Assembly (NCBI GenBank): GCA_018370615.1 | Contig: JAGZAC010000005.1 | Location: 1-18,207 of the forward strand | DNA length: 18,207 bases | Direction of reading: 5' to 3' | Source of the DNA: Clostridiales bacterium | GTDB lineage: Bacteria; Bacillota; Clostridia; Oscillospirales; CAG-272 | Shown: positions 1-7,956 of the stretch, piece by piece | Numbering within the stretch: the stretch's first letter is position 1 | How the letters are laid out: each line of letters begins with the position of its first letter | Translations under genes and position numbers: made by a program | Notes under the pieces: generated by a model | Told to the model about the DNA's origin: nothing | What the model saw: only the letters and a program-made list of their open reading frames with translations | Database searches by the model: none

Positions 1-9
1 TGCTTTGCT

Positions 10-587
10 CTATGATGAGAGGATAGCCGTCGCTGCCTGCACAATCAGACGGAAAGCGTTGTCGGAGACGATGTCGCTGTCCGCCAGCTCGCACAGCGAT
101 ATTTGTTTCTCGCCGGTCTGCAGCTCCTTAACTGCTTTCCATAGGGCGTAGCTGTCTGTGGAAACATTTCCGAGACAGACGCTTTTTAAATCCACTTTTC
201 CGTTTGGAGTGAACAGGTGTTTTGTTTTTATCCACAGTGTATGGTCGGCAGTCAGCAGATACAAAACAGCGAGAACCTTTTTGCCGGGCTTTCGCATAGA
301 TAATCGCTCGGCTTCAAAAATCTGCTTGTGCCTGTTGCTTTGAAAACAGCTTTTATCGCATCGCCAATAGGAGCATCGCCGCATCCAAGCCGGATTTCCA
401 ACACAGGACAGAGCGTCAAGGTGCATCCCTTCTTTTTTCTGTAGTAGAGACAAAGTCTGCAATCGCAGTCTTTCTTGGTGTATTGATACAATCTGCGAAA
501 CCGACCTCCGCCTTTTTGTGTGCCGTAGGGCAGTTTTTTCATGATCGCCTCCATACTGTTGAGGGCGGGGGTATTGGTAAAGTACAT
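10..587 (-). pseudogene. Frameshifted remnant of a small Cys-containing protein typical of clostridial mobile elements
   Basis: Two minus-strand frames together resemble one protein. The first starts at ATG 587 (MYFTNTPALNSMEAIMKKLP) behind a good AGGAG Shine-Dalgarno 7 nt upstream. It carries a cysteine cluster (CDCRLCLYYRKKKGC, then C and CG) and runs to about position 330. The matching C-terminal half (VLAVLYLLTADHTLW, later ELADSDIVSDNAF) is in another frame and ends at TAG 10-12. From memory, this family is a roughly 200-residue protein encoded in clostridial integrative or conjugative elements; its function is unknown to me. About 20-25 residues expected between the two halves are missing, so an out-of-frame deletion near 320-350 is the likeliest lesion. 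Its place just downstream of the 3' end of a tRNA-Ser gene fits an old integration scar. The family assignment is from recalled similarity only. Confidence 0.5.
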
Positions 588-612
588 TTTGTCAGCTCCT
601 TTTCGTGAAATG

Positions 613-646
613 AAAAAAGCCCGAAGTCTTTTGCAAAACTTCGGGC
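613..646 (-). terminator. Intrinsic terminator-like hairpin just upstream of the remnant gene
   Basis: A 9-bp stem (GCCCGAAGT 619-627 with ACTTCGGGC 638-646) has a 10-nt loop that can pair further (TTTT with AAAA). On the minus strand it is followed at once by six U (613-618), the classic terminator form. It sits only about 14 nt before the Shine-Dalgarno of the pseudogene at 587, so it ends upstream transcripts or acts as an attenuator. Confidence 0.65.
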
Positions 647-656
647 AGTTAAACGC

Positions 657-696
657 AAAAACGGCAGACAAGTCGCTAAAAACTTGTCTGCCGTTT
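657..696 (-). terminator. Second, 15-bp perfect hairpin in tandem with the first
   Basis: The arms 659-673 and 682-696 (core GGCAGACAAGT / ACTTGTCTGCC) are perfectly complementary with an 8-nt loop. On the minus strand the stem runs into a U-rich stretch (UUUUUGCGUUU). Together with the hairpin at 613-646 it makes a tandem terminator block ahead of the pseudogene. From 697 to about 800 I see no gene or other structure. Confidence 0.55.
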
Positions 697-800
697 GAAG
701 CAGTTATTCTGTTGTACGGGAGTTCAATTCTATCCGCAAAGCAAAAATAGCTGTTTTATATCTACGAATATGCATCTTGAAATCCCGGCGTTTGGACAGC

Positions 801-826
801 AAAAAACCCCGATAAAATCGGGGTTT
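801..826 (-). terminator. Rho-independent terminator of tRNA-Ser
   Basis: A 10-bp stem (AAACCCCGAT 804-813 with ATCGGGGTTT 817-826) has a 3-nt loop and is followed on the minus strand by U residues (801-803). It lies 32 nt after the encoded CCA of the tRNA, so it most likely ends that transcript. Confidence 0.8.
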
Positions 827-858
827 ATGCGGAACATATCTTTTTTATGTTCCTATTA

Positions 859-950
859 TGGCGGAGAAGGAGGGATTCGAACCCTCGAACCGCTTTTAAC
901 GGTTACGCGATTTCCAGTCGCGCGCGCTCGACCAACTACGCGACTTCTCC
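859..950 (-). tRNA. tRNA-Ser (anticodon GGA)
   Basis: The minus strand folds as a complete class II tRNA. The acceptor stem is GGAGAAG/CTTCTCC with G discriminator and an encoded CCA (859-861). The anticodon stem CGCGA/TCGCG holds loop CTGGAAA, giving anticodon GGA, which reads UCC and UCU serine codons. The long variable arm AACCG/CGGTT is typical of tRNA-Ser, and the T arm is GAGGG-TTCGAAT-CCCTC. It has its own promoter (988-1016) and terminator (801-826), so it is a single-gene unit. Its 3' end faces the mobile-element remnant. No second copy of the tRNA 3' end was found in the window to mark an att site. Confidence 0.97.
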
Positions 951-987
951 ATGTGGGCACTCTGTGGTCTTTTCAGAGCGCCTTGTT

Positions 988-1016
988 ATTATAACACATG
1001 CTACCGAAAAAATCAA
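988..1016 (-). promoter_or_regulatory. Sigma-A type promoter of tRNA-Ser
   Basis: On the minus strand TTGATT (1011-1016) and TATAAT (988-993) are separated by exactly 17 bp. The -10 box lies about 37 nt upstream of the mature 5' end of the tRNA. This is a near-consensus housekeeping promoter. Confidence 0.85.
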
Positions 1017-1046
1017 GAAGTTTTTGATTTTTTCTGAAACATAGAG

Positions 1047-1100
1047 CAACCCTTCCGTCTCGCCTACGGCGAGCCACCTCCCCTTACACAGGGGAGGCTT
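1047..1100. repeat. Palindromic intergenic repeat unit
   Basis: The unit begins CAACCCTTCCG and holds two nested hairpins: CGCC-TAC-GGCG (1061-1071) and CCTCCCC-TTACACA-GGGGAGG (1077-1097). The same layout recurs at 13332-13575. It is followed at about 1110-1155 by a degenerate copy containing the hairpin GTTGC-AAA-GCAAC. It encodes nothing and looks like a MITE-like or other small palindromic element. Confidence 0.75.
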
Positions 1101-1182
1101 CATTTAGTGGTGGCTGCGCCGTGCCTCCTCCCTAGGAGTTGCAAAGCAACCCCGGGGGCATGTCGATATAAATTTTTATCTT

Positions 1183-1308
1183 TAAGGCTCCCTTGTGGGG
1201 AGATGCGCAGCAACTCCCGCACTGGGGAAAGTTGAAGCAAACGTCCCCCTTGTGGGGAGTTGCGTAGCAACTCCGCGGGATTGTCAACGAAGTTGACAGA
1301 GGGATTGT
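1183..1308. repeat. Two palindromic repeat units in opposite orientation to 1047-1100
   Basis: One unit (1183-1227) starts AAGGCTCCCTTGTGGGGAG. The next (about 1243-1308) has CCCC-TTGT-GGGG, then GAGTTGC-GTA-GCAACTC, then TGTCAAC-GAA-GTTGACA, and ends with GAGGGATTGT (1299-1308), the complement of the ACAATCCCTC end seen at 13459. These stems lie about 117-240 bp past the end of gabT and may double as the operon terminator. No coding gene is visible between 1017 and 1424; the stretch 1309-1424 shows nothing I recognise. Confidence 0.75.
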
Positions 1309-1424
1309 TCCACGAAACCCGCTGACACAAATTTATTTTGCCCTCACAATTTATACAGGCTACATGTACCGCAGTCCTGATGTTCTCATACTTACCATAA
1401 ACGCGAGTGCAGGCCACAAGTTCA

Positions 1425-2783
1425 TCAGATGCTCGCCCGGATGGCTTCCTCATAAATTTCCAGTCCCCTTTCCAGCTGCGCGTCCGTCATGACCAGCGGC
1501 GCCAGGAAACGGATTACGTTATTATAGGTTCCCGCACTCTCCACTAAGAGGCCTCGCACGGCACATTCCTGGATAATCTGAGAAACCAGCTGTGGGGCCG
1601 GCTCTTTGGTCGCCTTGTCTTTTACAAATTCCACACCCAGCATGGCGCCAAGTCCGCGCACATCTCCCACCTGTTCATATTCCTGCTGCCACTTGAGAAA
1701 TCTTCCCCGGCATTTTTCTCCGATCTGACAAGAACGCTGGACCAGATGCTCCTTCTCGATTACCTCCAGCACTTTCAGTCCCGCCGCACAGGCCAGGGCG
1801 TTTCCGCCGTAGGTTCCTCCAATGGTACCGGCGGGAACCTTATCCATAATCTCTTTTCTGACAACCACTGCGCTCAGAGGAATTCCCCCTGCAATGGACT
1901 TTGCCGTGGTCAGAATGTCCGGCTCTATCCCCGCTTCCTTCCAATATTCACAGGCGAACAGCCGGCCGGTGCGGCAAAAACCGGTCTGTACCTCGTCCGC
2001 TATCAGTAAAATGCCGTTCTCGTCACAGATGTCCCGCAGTGCTTTTACAAAGGGGATGGGGGCCGGAATAAACCCGCCTTCTCCCTGGAGCGGCTCGATT
2101 ACTATGGCTGCCACGTATTCCGGCAGGGAGGCATCTTCAAAAATTTCCTTTACGCTTTCCACACACCAGTGGATATAGGCCTCCTCGGTCATTTCTTCCG
2201 GTTTCCGGTACAGATAGGGGAACTGTGCCCGGCAGACCCCGTCCGGGAAAGGACCCATCCCTCTGGAATACGCTTTCTTGGCGGTCATAGCCATGGTCAA
2301 CACAGTCCGACCGTGGAACGCTCCGGAAAATACGATAATATTCGGCCGGCCGGTGTATCCTTTGGCAACCTTTACCGCATTTTCATCGGCCTCTGCCCCG
2401 CTGTTGGCAAACATGACCTTTCTCTCTTCGCCCCGCACCGGCGTCACCTCTGCCAGCTTTTCCGCCAGTTCGATGTACCTCTCATGAGTCACAATGTTTG
2501 CCATTCCATGGAAATATTTCCCCGCCTGCTCTCGAACGGCCTCCACCAGCTGGGGGTGGCAGTGCCCAACATTCAGAACGCCAACACCGCCTACCCAGTC
2601 CAAAAAGCGGTTCCCGTCTACATCTTCGATGATAGCGCCTTGGGCCCGCTCCATCACACAGGGATAGACGCAGCGGATAGCGTCCGGCATCACATTTTTT
2701 CTGCGTGCAATCACCATGGCCGCTTTTGGCCCCGGCAGTGTTTCTGTTTTAATTTCCGGCAGTGCCTCTCTTAGCTCATTCAT
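1425..2783 (-). CDS. gabT: 4-aminobutyrate aminotransferase-like class III PLP aminotransferase
   Basis: This 452-residue fold-type I, class III aminotransferase moves an omega-amino group (typically from 4-aminobutyrate) to 2-oxoglutarate, giving succinate semialdehyde and glutamate. Visible motifs are NSGAEADENAVKVAK (about 127-141), SGAFHGRT (153-160), IVIEPLQGEGGF (227-238), DEVQTG (263-268) and the PLP lysine K295 in TTAKSIAGGIPL. DVRGLGAM and NVIRFLAPL near the C-terminus match GabT rather than ArgD. The start at 2783 has AGGAG about 10 nt upstream, only 32 bp after the dapF stop, so it is the last gene of the arginine operon. ArgD is already present, so this is a second class III aminotransferase in one mRNA. 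The substrate could also be 5-aminovalerate, ornithine or another omega-amine; sequence alone does not settle it. Confidence 0.85.
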   Translation of the reverse strand: MNELREALPEIKTETLPGPKAAMVIARRKNVMPDAIRCVYPCVMERAQGAIIEDVDGNRFLDWVGGVGVLNVGHCHPQLVEAVREQAGKYFHGMANIVTHERYIELAEKLAEVTPVRGEERKVMFANSGAEADENAVKVAKGYTGRPNIIVFSGAFHGRTVLTMAMTAKKAYSRGMGPFPDGVCRAQFPYLYRKPEEMTEEAYIHWCVESVKEIFEDASLPEYVAAIVIEPLQGEGGFIPAPIPFVKALRDICDENGILLIADEVQTGFCRTGRLFACEYWKEAGIEPDILTTAKSIAGGIPLSAVVVRKEIMDKVPAGTIGGTYGGNALACAAGLKVLEVIEKEHLVQRSCQIGEKCRGRFLKWQQEYEQVGDVRGLGAMLGVEFVKDKATKEPAPQLVSQIIQECAVRGLLVESAGTYNNVIRFLAPLVMTDAQLERGLEIYEEAIRASI

Positions 2784-2815
2784 GGTGATCCAATCTCCTT
2801 TTCGTCATTAGACTC

Positions 2816-5800
2816 TTACAGCTCTACTTCTCCCTCATAGACCAGCTTCGCTTCCCCAGTAAGGGTAACGCCTTCATCTGTGCATCGCACGATCAAGTCT
2901 CCGCCGGGCAGCTTCACTGTCACGTCGGTACCCTTCTTGAGATGGCCCAATCGCGTGGCAGCCACCACCGCCGCACAGGCACCGGTGCCGCAGGCAAGGG
3001 TCTCCCCGTTACCCCGCTCCCATACCCGCATTTTCAGCGTAGCTTCATTGACCACCCGAACAAACTCCGTGTTGATCCGATTCGGGAAAATTTCCGCATT
3101 TTCAAACTGCGGGCCCACCTTTTCAATCTCCACATCGTCCACCCGGCTGCAGAACACCACACAGTGAGGGTTTCCAACGTAGACACAGGTGATTTTGTAC
3201 TCCTCGCCGCCGATATTCACCGGACGGTCTACAATTTCGTCGCCGGAAAGCGTCGTTCCAATATCCGCCGGAGACAGGCTCGCCTGCCCCATATCTACGG
3301 AAACGGAAGAAACCTTCCCGTTCATGGTATACAGACGCAGAGTGCGCACGCCGCTGGCGGTCTCAATCTGCAGCACATTCTTCGCCGTAATACCGTTGTC
3401 GTACAAATACTTCGCCACACAGCGAATGCTGTTGCCGGCCATCTTTCCTTCGCTTCCGTCCTGGTTGAAGATACGCATTTTCGCGTCTGCCACGTGAGAT
3501 TTTTCTATCAGCACAATACCGGTGCCGCCGATGCCGTAGTTACGGTCGCACAGGGTCACGCAAAGGGATTCGGGGCAGGTGATTTTTTCATCGAAATTGT
3601 CGATGAAGATATAGTCGTTTCCGCTGCCCTCCATTTTGGAGAAGCGCACCCGCTGCCGCTTTGTCCGCATGTTGTTGATATCCACCGGCTCCGTATTTTG
3701 CTGGTTATAACGAGATGCAAAAATATCCGCAAGCGCATTTGCCGTATCCAGCGAAGTAAGGCACGCGATGGATAACTGGATGGCCCGGCGGTGGAGGATA
3801 ATGTAATCGCCCACCGTATCGTCGTGCACGGCCCCGGTATAGATTACATAGCTGACCTTGCCGGATTCTAGCAGCTGCATCATGTCATCCCCCTGGTCCA
3901 TGCCGCGCACGGTATGCACTTCTATGCCCAGCTGCGCAATCGCCTTCGCCGTATCCGGAGTGGCGTAGATTTCAATGCCCAAATCGTGGAATTTCTTCGC
4001 CAGTGTCACCACTTCAAAGTTGTCGTGCTCGCACACGCTGATCAGCGCGCCGATTTTTCCGTGACTCGGAAGCTTCAAATCGAAGCCTGCGGAGGTAAGT
4101 CCCTTGAACAGGGCTTCCGCCATAGTCCGACCGATGCCCAGCACCTCGCCGGTAGATTTCATCTCCGGCCCCAGAATGGAGTTTACGTCGGACAGCTTTT
4201 CAAAGGAGAACACGGGCACCTTTACTGCAAAGTAGGGCGGCGTCTTATACAGACCTGTGCCGTAGCCCAGATCTGCCAGGGCCGCGCCGGTCATTACCCG
4301 GCTGGCGATGTCCACCAGGGGCACGCCGGTGACCTTGCTGATATAGGGAACGGTACGGGACGCGCGGGGGTTCACCTCGATCACATACAGTTCTCCGTGA
4401 TAGATGAGATACTGAATATTGACCAGCCCCTTGGTACCCAGGGAAAGGGCAAGCTTTGTAGAACAGTCAATGACCTTTTCCAGCATCAAATCATTGAGAT
4501 TATAGGGCGGATACACGGCAATGGAGTCTCCCGAGTGGACGCCCGCCCGCTCGATATGCTCCATAATGCCGGGGATGAGCACGTCCTTGCCGTCGGAGAT
4601 AACGTCCACCTCCAGCTCTGTACCCATCATGTATTTGTCCACCAGCACCGGGTTGTCGATCTCCCCGGAGAGGATGATCTTCATATACCGGCGCACGCTT
4701 TCGTCATCATAGGCGATGGTCATATTCTGGCCGCCGATGACGTAGGAGGGACGCAGCAAAACAGGATAGCCCAGCTCGTTTGCCGCGGCCAGTGCCTCTT
4801 CCATGGTCATGACGCCCTGCCCTTTGGGTCGACGGATGGAGAACTCCTCCAGCAGCTTGTCAAACCGCTCCCGGTCCTCGGCAATATCGATACCGTCAGC
4901 GGAGGTGCCCAAAATTTGGATGCCGTTTTGATCCAAAAACTTGGTCAGCTTGATGGCCGTCTGTCCGCCAAAGGCCACCACCACGCCGATGGGTTTTTCC
5001 GCCTTGATGATGTTCATTACGTCCTCCGGGCACAGGGGCTCGAAGTACAGCCGATCGGCGGTATCATAGTCGGTAGAAACCGTCTCCGGGTTGTTGTTGA
5101 CGATGACCACATCGTAGCCCAGCTCCTTGAGGGTCCACACACAGTGGACGGAGGAATAGTCGAACTCGATGCCCTGCCCGATCCGAATAGGGCCGCTGCC
5201 CAGCACCATAATTACCGGCTTGCCGCTTTTGGGGAAGGAGCGGGATTCGCATTCCGTATCGTAGGTGGAATAGAAATAGGGGGTTTGGGCAGCAAACTCT
5301 GCGCCGCAGGTGTCCACCATTTTGTACACTGCCGTGGCGCCGGGAAGATCCCTGCGCCCGGTGAGTGCTGTGAGGGCCGCATCTGTATAGCCCAGCTTTT
5401 TGGCCGTAAAGTAGTCTTCATCAGACAGTCCGCCGGCAATTTTCTTTTCAAATTCCGCCAACTTCAGCAGCTTACTCAAAAACCAGCGGTCAATTTTTGT
5501 AATACTGTAAATTTCTTCAATATCCATGCCGCTCTTGAGCGCCTCAAATACAGTGAACAAACGCACGTCGTCCTGAGCCGCCAGACGCTCTCGCAGCGGC
5601 TGCGCCGTTTTCGGCTGCATGTTCAGGGTGTCCTGGGAAATTTCCGCGCCCCGGACCGCCTTCATCACCGCCATCTCAAAGGAGGGAGCAATGGACATGA
5701 CCTCACCGGTGGCCTTCATCTGGGTGCCCAGCTTCCGGCTGGAATTGACAAATTTGTCAAAGGGCCACTTGGGGAACTTCAGCACTACGTAGTCCACGGT

Positions 5801-6847
5801 AGGCTCAAAGCAAGCACAGGTTTTTCCGGTAATTTCATTTTGGATTTCATCCAGGGTATAGCCCAGCGCCAGCTGGGTGGTTACTTTTGCAATGGGGTAT
5901 CCTGTCGCTTTGGAGGCCAGAGCGGAAGAACGAGAAACCCGGGGGTTTACCTCAATGACCGCATATTCAAAGGAATCTGGATTCAGGGCGAACTGGCAGT
6001 TGCAGCCACCCACGATGCCCAGCTCCGACACGATGTCCAGGGAGGCGGAGCGCAGCATCTGATATTCTCTATTCGCAAGGGTGAGGGCCGGGGCCACTAC
6101 AATAGAGTCTCCCGTATGGATGCCCACCGGATCAACATTTTCCATGGAGCAGATGGCGATGGTGTTTCCAGCGGCGTCCCGCATCACTTCAAATTCAATT
6201 TCCTTCCAGCCGGCGATATACCGCTCGATGAGCACCTGGGTAATCGGAGACACGTCCAGACCAGTGCGGGCAATCACCCGCAGCTCCTCCTCGCAGTAAG
6301 CCACGCCGCCGCCGCCGCCGCCGAGAGTGAAGGCAGGCCGCACAATCACCGGATATCCACCGATCCGCTGGGCTACTTCCACACAGCCGTCTACGGTGTT
6401 TGCAATATCGGAGGGAACCACAGGCTGTCCGATTTTTGCCATGGTGTCCTTGAACATCTGCCGGTCCTCCGCCCGGTCGATGGCACGGGCATCCGTGCCC
6501 AGCAGGCGCACCCCCTGCTCCTCCAGGTATCCGTCCTTGGACAGCTGCATGGCCAGGGTCAGACCGGTTTGTCCTCCCAGCCCCGCAAGGAGGCTGTCGG
6601 GCCGTTCTTTTTCAATAATCCGCTTGACCGTCTCCACCGTCAGCGGTTCCAGATATATCTCATCTGCAAGGGCGTTGTCTGTCATAATGGTCGCTGGGTT
6701 GGAGTTCACCAGCACTACGTTGACCCCTGCCTTTTTCAGCACCCGGCACGCCTGGGCGCCTGCATAGTCAAATTCTGCTGCCTGACCGATTACGATGGGT
6801 CCGCTTCCAATCATCAGGACTTTTTTGATACTTTTATTCAGCGGCAT
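2816..6847 (-). CDS. carB: Carbamoyl-phosphate synthase large chain fused to a diaminopimelate epimerase-like domain
   Basis: An uninterrupted 1343-codon frame. Residues 1-1059 are full-length CarB. The first ATP-grasp half begins MIGSGPIVIGQAAEFDYAG, the second half begins near residue 545 with LGSGPIRIGQGIEFDYSS, and a C-terminal MGS-like regulatory domain follows. With CarA it makes carbamoyl phosphate from ammonia, bicarbonate and two ATP. From M1060 a complete 284-residue DapF-like domain follows with no stop and no obvious linker (KMEGSGNDY, RIFNQDGSEGK, GNPHCVVF, GETLACGTGAC). DapF normally interconverts LL- and meso-diaminopimelate for lysine and cell wall. Here the first catalytic Cys (CGNG motif) is Ala1137; the second, C1286, is kept. 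The start at 6847 (MPLNKSIKKV) has GGGAGGG upstream and overlaps carA by 14 bp; upstream codons in this frame lie inside carA. Internal initiation at M1060 has only a weak Shine-Dalgarno. Confidence 0.93.
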   Translation of the reverse strand: MPLNKSIKKVLMIGSGPIVIGQAAEFDYAGAQACRVLKKAGVNVVLVNSNPATIMTDNALADEIYLEPLTVETVKRIIEKERPDSLLAGLGGQTGLTLAMQLSKDGYLEEQGVRLLGTDARAIDRAEDRQMFKDTMAKIGQPVVPSDIANTVDGCVEVAQRIGGYPVIVRPAFTLGGGGGGVAYCEEELRVIARTGLDVSPITQVLIERYIAGWKEIEFEVMRDAAGNTIAICSMENVDPVGIHTGDSIVVAPALTLANREYQMLRSASLDIVSELGIVGGCNCQFALNPDSFEYAVIEVNPRVSRSSALASKATGYPIAKVTTQLALGYTLDEIQNEITGKTCACFEPTVDYVVLKFPKWPFDKFVNSSRKLGTQMKATGEVMSIAPSFEMAVMKAVRGAEISQDTLNMQPKTAQPLRERLAAQDDVRLFTVFEALKSGMDIEEIYSITKIDRWFLSKLLKLAEFEKKIAGGLSDEDYFTAKKLGYTDAALTALTGRRDLPGATAVYKMVDTCGAEFAAQTPYFYSTYDTECESRSFPKSGKPVIMVLGSGPIRIGQGIEFDYSSVHCVWTLKELGYDVVIVNNNPETVSTDYDTADRLYFEPLCPEDVMNIIKAEKPIGVVVAFGGQTAIKLTKFLDQNGIQILGTSADGIDIAEDRERFDKLLEEFSIRRPKGQGVMTMEEALAAANELGYPVLLRPSYVIGGQNMTIAYDDESVRRYMKIILSGEIDNPVLVDKYMMGTELEVDVISDGKDVLIPGIMEHIERAGVHSGDSIAVYPPYNLNDLMLEKVIDCSTKLALSLGTKGLVNIQYLIYHGELYVIEVNPRASRTVPYISKVTGVPLVDIASRVMTGAALADLGYGTGLYKTPPYFAVKVPVFSFEKLSDVNSILGPEMKSTGEVLGIGRTMAEALFKGLTSAGFDLKLPSHGKIGALISVCEHDNFEVVTLAKKFHDLGIEIYATPDTAKAIAQLGIEVHTVRGMDQGDDMMQLLESGKVSYVIYTGAVHDDTVGDYIILHRRAIQLSIACLTSLDTANALADIFASRYNQQNTEPVDINNMRTKRQRVRFSKMEGSGNDYIFIDNFDEKITCPESLCVTLCDRNYGIGGTGIVLIEKSHVADAKMRIFNQDGSEGKMAGNSIRCVAKYLYDNGITAKNVLQIETASGVRTLRLYTMNGKVSSVSVDMGQASLSPADIGTTLSGDEIVDRPVNIGGEEYKITCVYVGNPHCVVFCSRVDDVEIEKVGPQFENAEIFPNRINTEFVRVVNEATLKMRVWERGNGETLACGTGACAAVVAATRLGHLKKGTDVTVKLPGGDLIVRCTDEGVTLTGEAKLVYEGEVEL

Positions 6848-7910
6848 TTTCTTTCCCTCCCATCCATGTGAAGAACTGGTCAAACAAATAATTGGTATCC
6901 AGCGGACCGGAGCATGCCTCCGGGTGGAACTGGACAGAGAAGGCATGGAGGGTGGGATATTCAATTCCCTCGCAGGTGCCGTCATTTGCGTTGATCATGG
7001 TGACGCGGCCCACGTCTCCGATACTGTCGGACACCACCGCATAGCCATGATTCTGGCTGGTGATGTATGTCCGCTTGCCGTACAGCTCCTTTGCAGGCTG
7101 GTTGGCACCTCTGTGGCCGTATTTCAGCTTTACGGTCTTCCCGCCGTTTGCCAGCGCCAGCAGCTGATGCCCCAGGCAGATACCAAAAATCGGAACCCTC
7201 CCCAGCAGCTTTTGAATCTCCCGGATACTTTCCACATTTTCCTCCGGGTCTCCTGGGCCGTTGGAAAGCATCACCCCGTCGGGACGGGCGGCGAGAATCT
7301 CCTCCGCAGGCGTATGATAAGGCACCACAGTGACAGCGCAGCCGCGTTTTATCAGTTCCCGAACAATATTCATTTTAAAACCGTAGTCGATGAGGGTAAC
7401 TTTGAAATTTTCCTCCCCCTGAGCCGGGTACGTAATCGGTGCAGCACAGGACACATTTTTCACCGCATCTGTAATGGTATATGAATGTACTTGGGACAAA
7501 TCTGCAGGCACGCTGTCCGCGATGATAGCGTTCATCACGCCCCGCTCCCGAATGATTCGAGTAATCTCCCGGGTATCCACACCCCAAATACCGGGGATGC
7601 CTGCTTTTTTCAGGAATTCGTCCACTGTGCCCTCGCTGCGGAAATTGGAAGGGGTGTCGCACCACTCCCGCACCACGTATCCTCTGGCGGCGGGCTTTCC
7701 TTCAAAATCCTCGCTAATGATGCCGTAGTTCCCGATAAGCGGAAAAGTCTGCAGCACAATCTGTCCGTAGTAGCTGGGATCTGTCAGTGTCTCGATATAC
7801 CCCACCATGCCGGTGGTGAATACTAGCTCGCCCAGGGCATCCCCCTCGGCACCGAAGCGGTATCCCTCAAACACCTGCCCCCCGTCTAAAATCAAATACG
7901 CTTTTTTCAT
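6834..7910 (-). CDS. carA: Carbamoyl-phosphate synthase small (glutaminase) chain
   Basis: This 358-residue protein releases ammonia from glutamine and channels it to CarB. The N-terminal CPSase small-chain domain begins LILDGGQVFEGYRFGA. The C-terminal class I glutamine amidotransferase has an intact triad: C245 in FGICLGHQ, H329 and E331 in QFHPEA. SNGPGDPEE (about 216-224) is the oxyanion/loop motif. It sits 46 bp after argF and overlaps carB by 14 bp, so the two chains are probably translationally coupled. A Shine-Dalgarno (AAAGGTG) lies about 11 nt upstream of the ATG. Placement inside the arginine operon argues for an arginine-linked CPS; whether the genome also has a pyrimidine-linked copy cannot be seen here. 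Confidence 0.97.
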   Translation of the reverse strand: MKKAYLILDGGQVFEGYRFGAEGDALGELVFTTGMVGYIETLTDPSYYGQIVLQTFPLIGNYGIISEDFEGKPAARGYVVREWCDTPSNFRSEGTVDEFLKKAGIPGIWGVDTREITRIIRERGVMNAIIADSVPADLSQVHSYTITDAVKNVSCAAPITYPAQGEENFKVTLIDYGFKMNIVRELIKRGCAVTVVPYHTPAEEILAARPDGVMLSNGPGDPEENVESIREIQKLLGRVPIFGICLGHQLLALANGGKTVKLKYGHRGANQPAKELYGKRTYITSQNHGYAVVSDSIGDVGRVTMINANDGTCEGIEYPTLHAFSVQFHPEACSGPLDTNYLFDQFFTWMGGKENAAE

Positions 7911-7956
7911 ATACCCATTACACCTTTCTCTCTTTTTCCGTCCTGCTAATTCTATT

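Noticed and set aside
801..950. att-site duplication of the tRNA-Ser 3' end
   Set aside because: No second copy of the T-arm/acceptor sequence was found elsewhere in the window, so an integration boundary cannot be defined here.
1047..1308. Possible CRISPR array because of repeated similar units
   Set aside because: Units differ in length and orientation, are self-complementary over nearly their whole length and have no constant-size unique spacers.
1100..1453. A 117-codon minus-strand frame overlapping the repeats and the gabT end
   Set aside because: Its sequence (for example LLQLSPVRELLRISPQGS) is just the translation of the palindromic repeats; such spurious proteins are common where this repeat family occurs.
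3668..3670. Separate dapF gene starting at the internal ATG
   Set aside because: There is no stop before it and only a weak GGTGGA some 10 nt upstream; the neighbouring genes have better ribosome-binding sites. The fused reading is simpler, though internal initiation is not excluded.
3914..6871. A 985-codon open frame on the plus strand
   Set aside because: It is antisense to carB throughout, its sequence is rich in His/Gln/Arg with no recognisable domain, and carB on the opposite strand is unmistakable. The length is a by-product of GC-biased codon use.
6848..6985. N-terminal extension of the carB frame by 46 codons
   Set aside because: This stretch lies within carA in another frame. The ATG at 6847 has a good Shine-Dalgarno and gives the standard CarB N-terminus.
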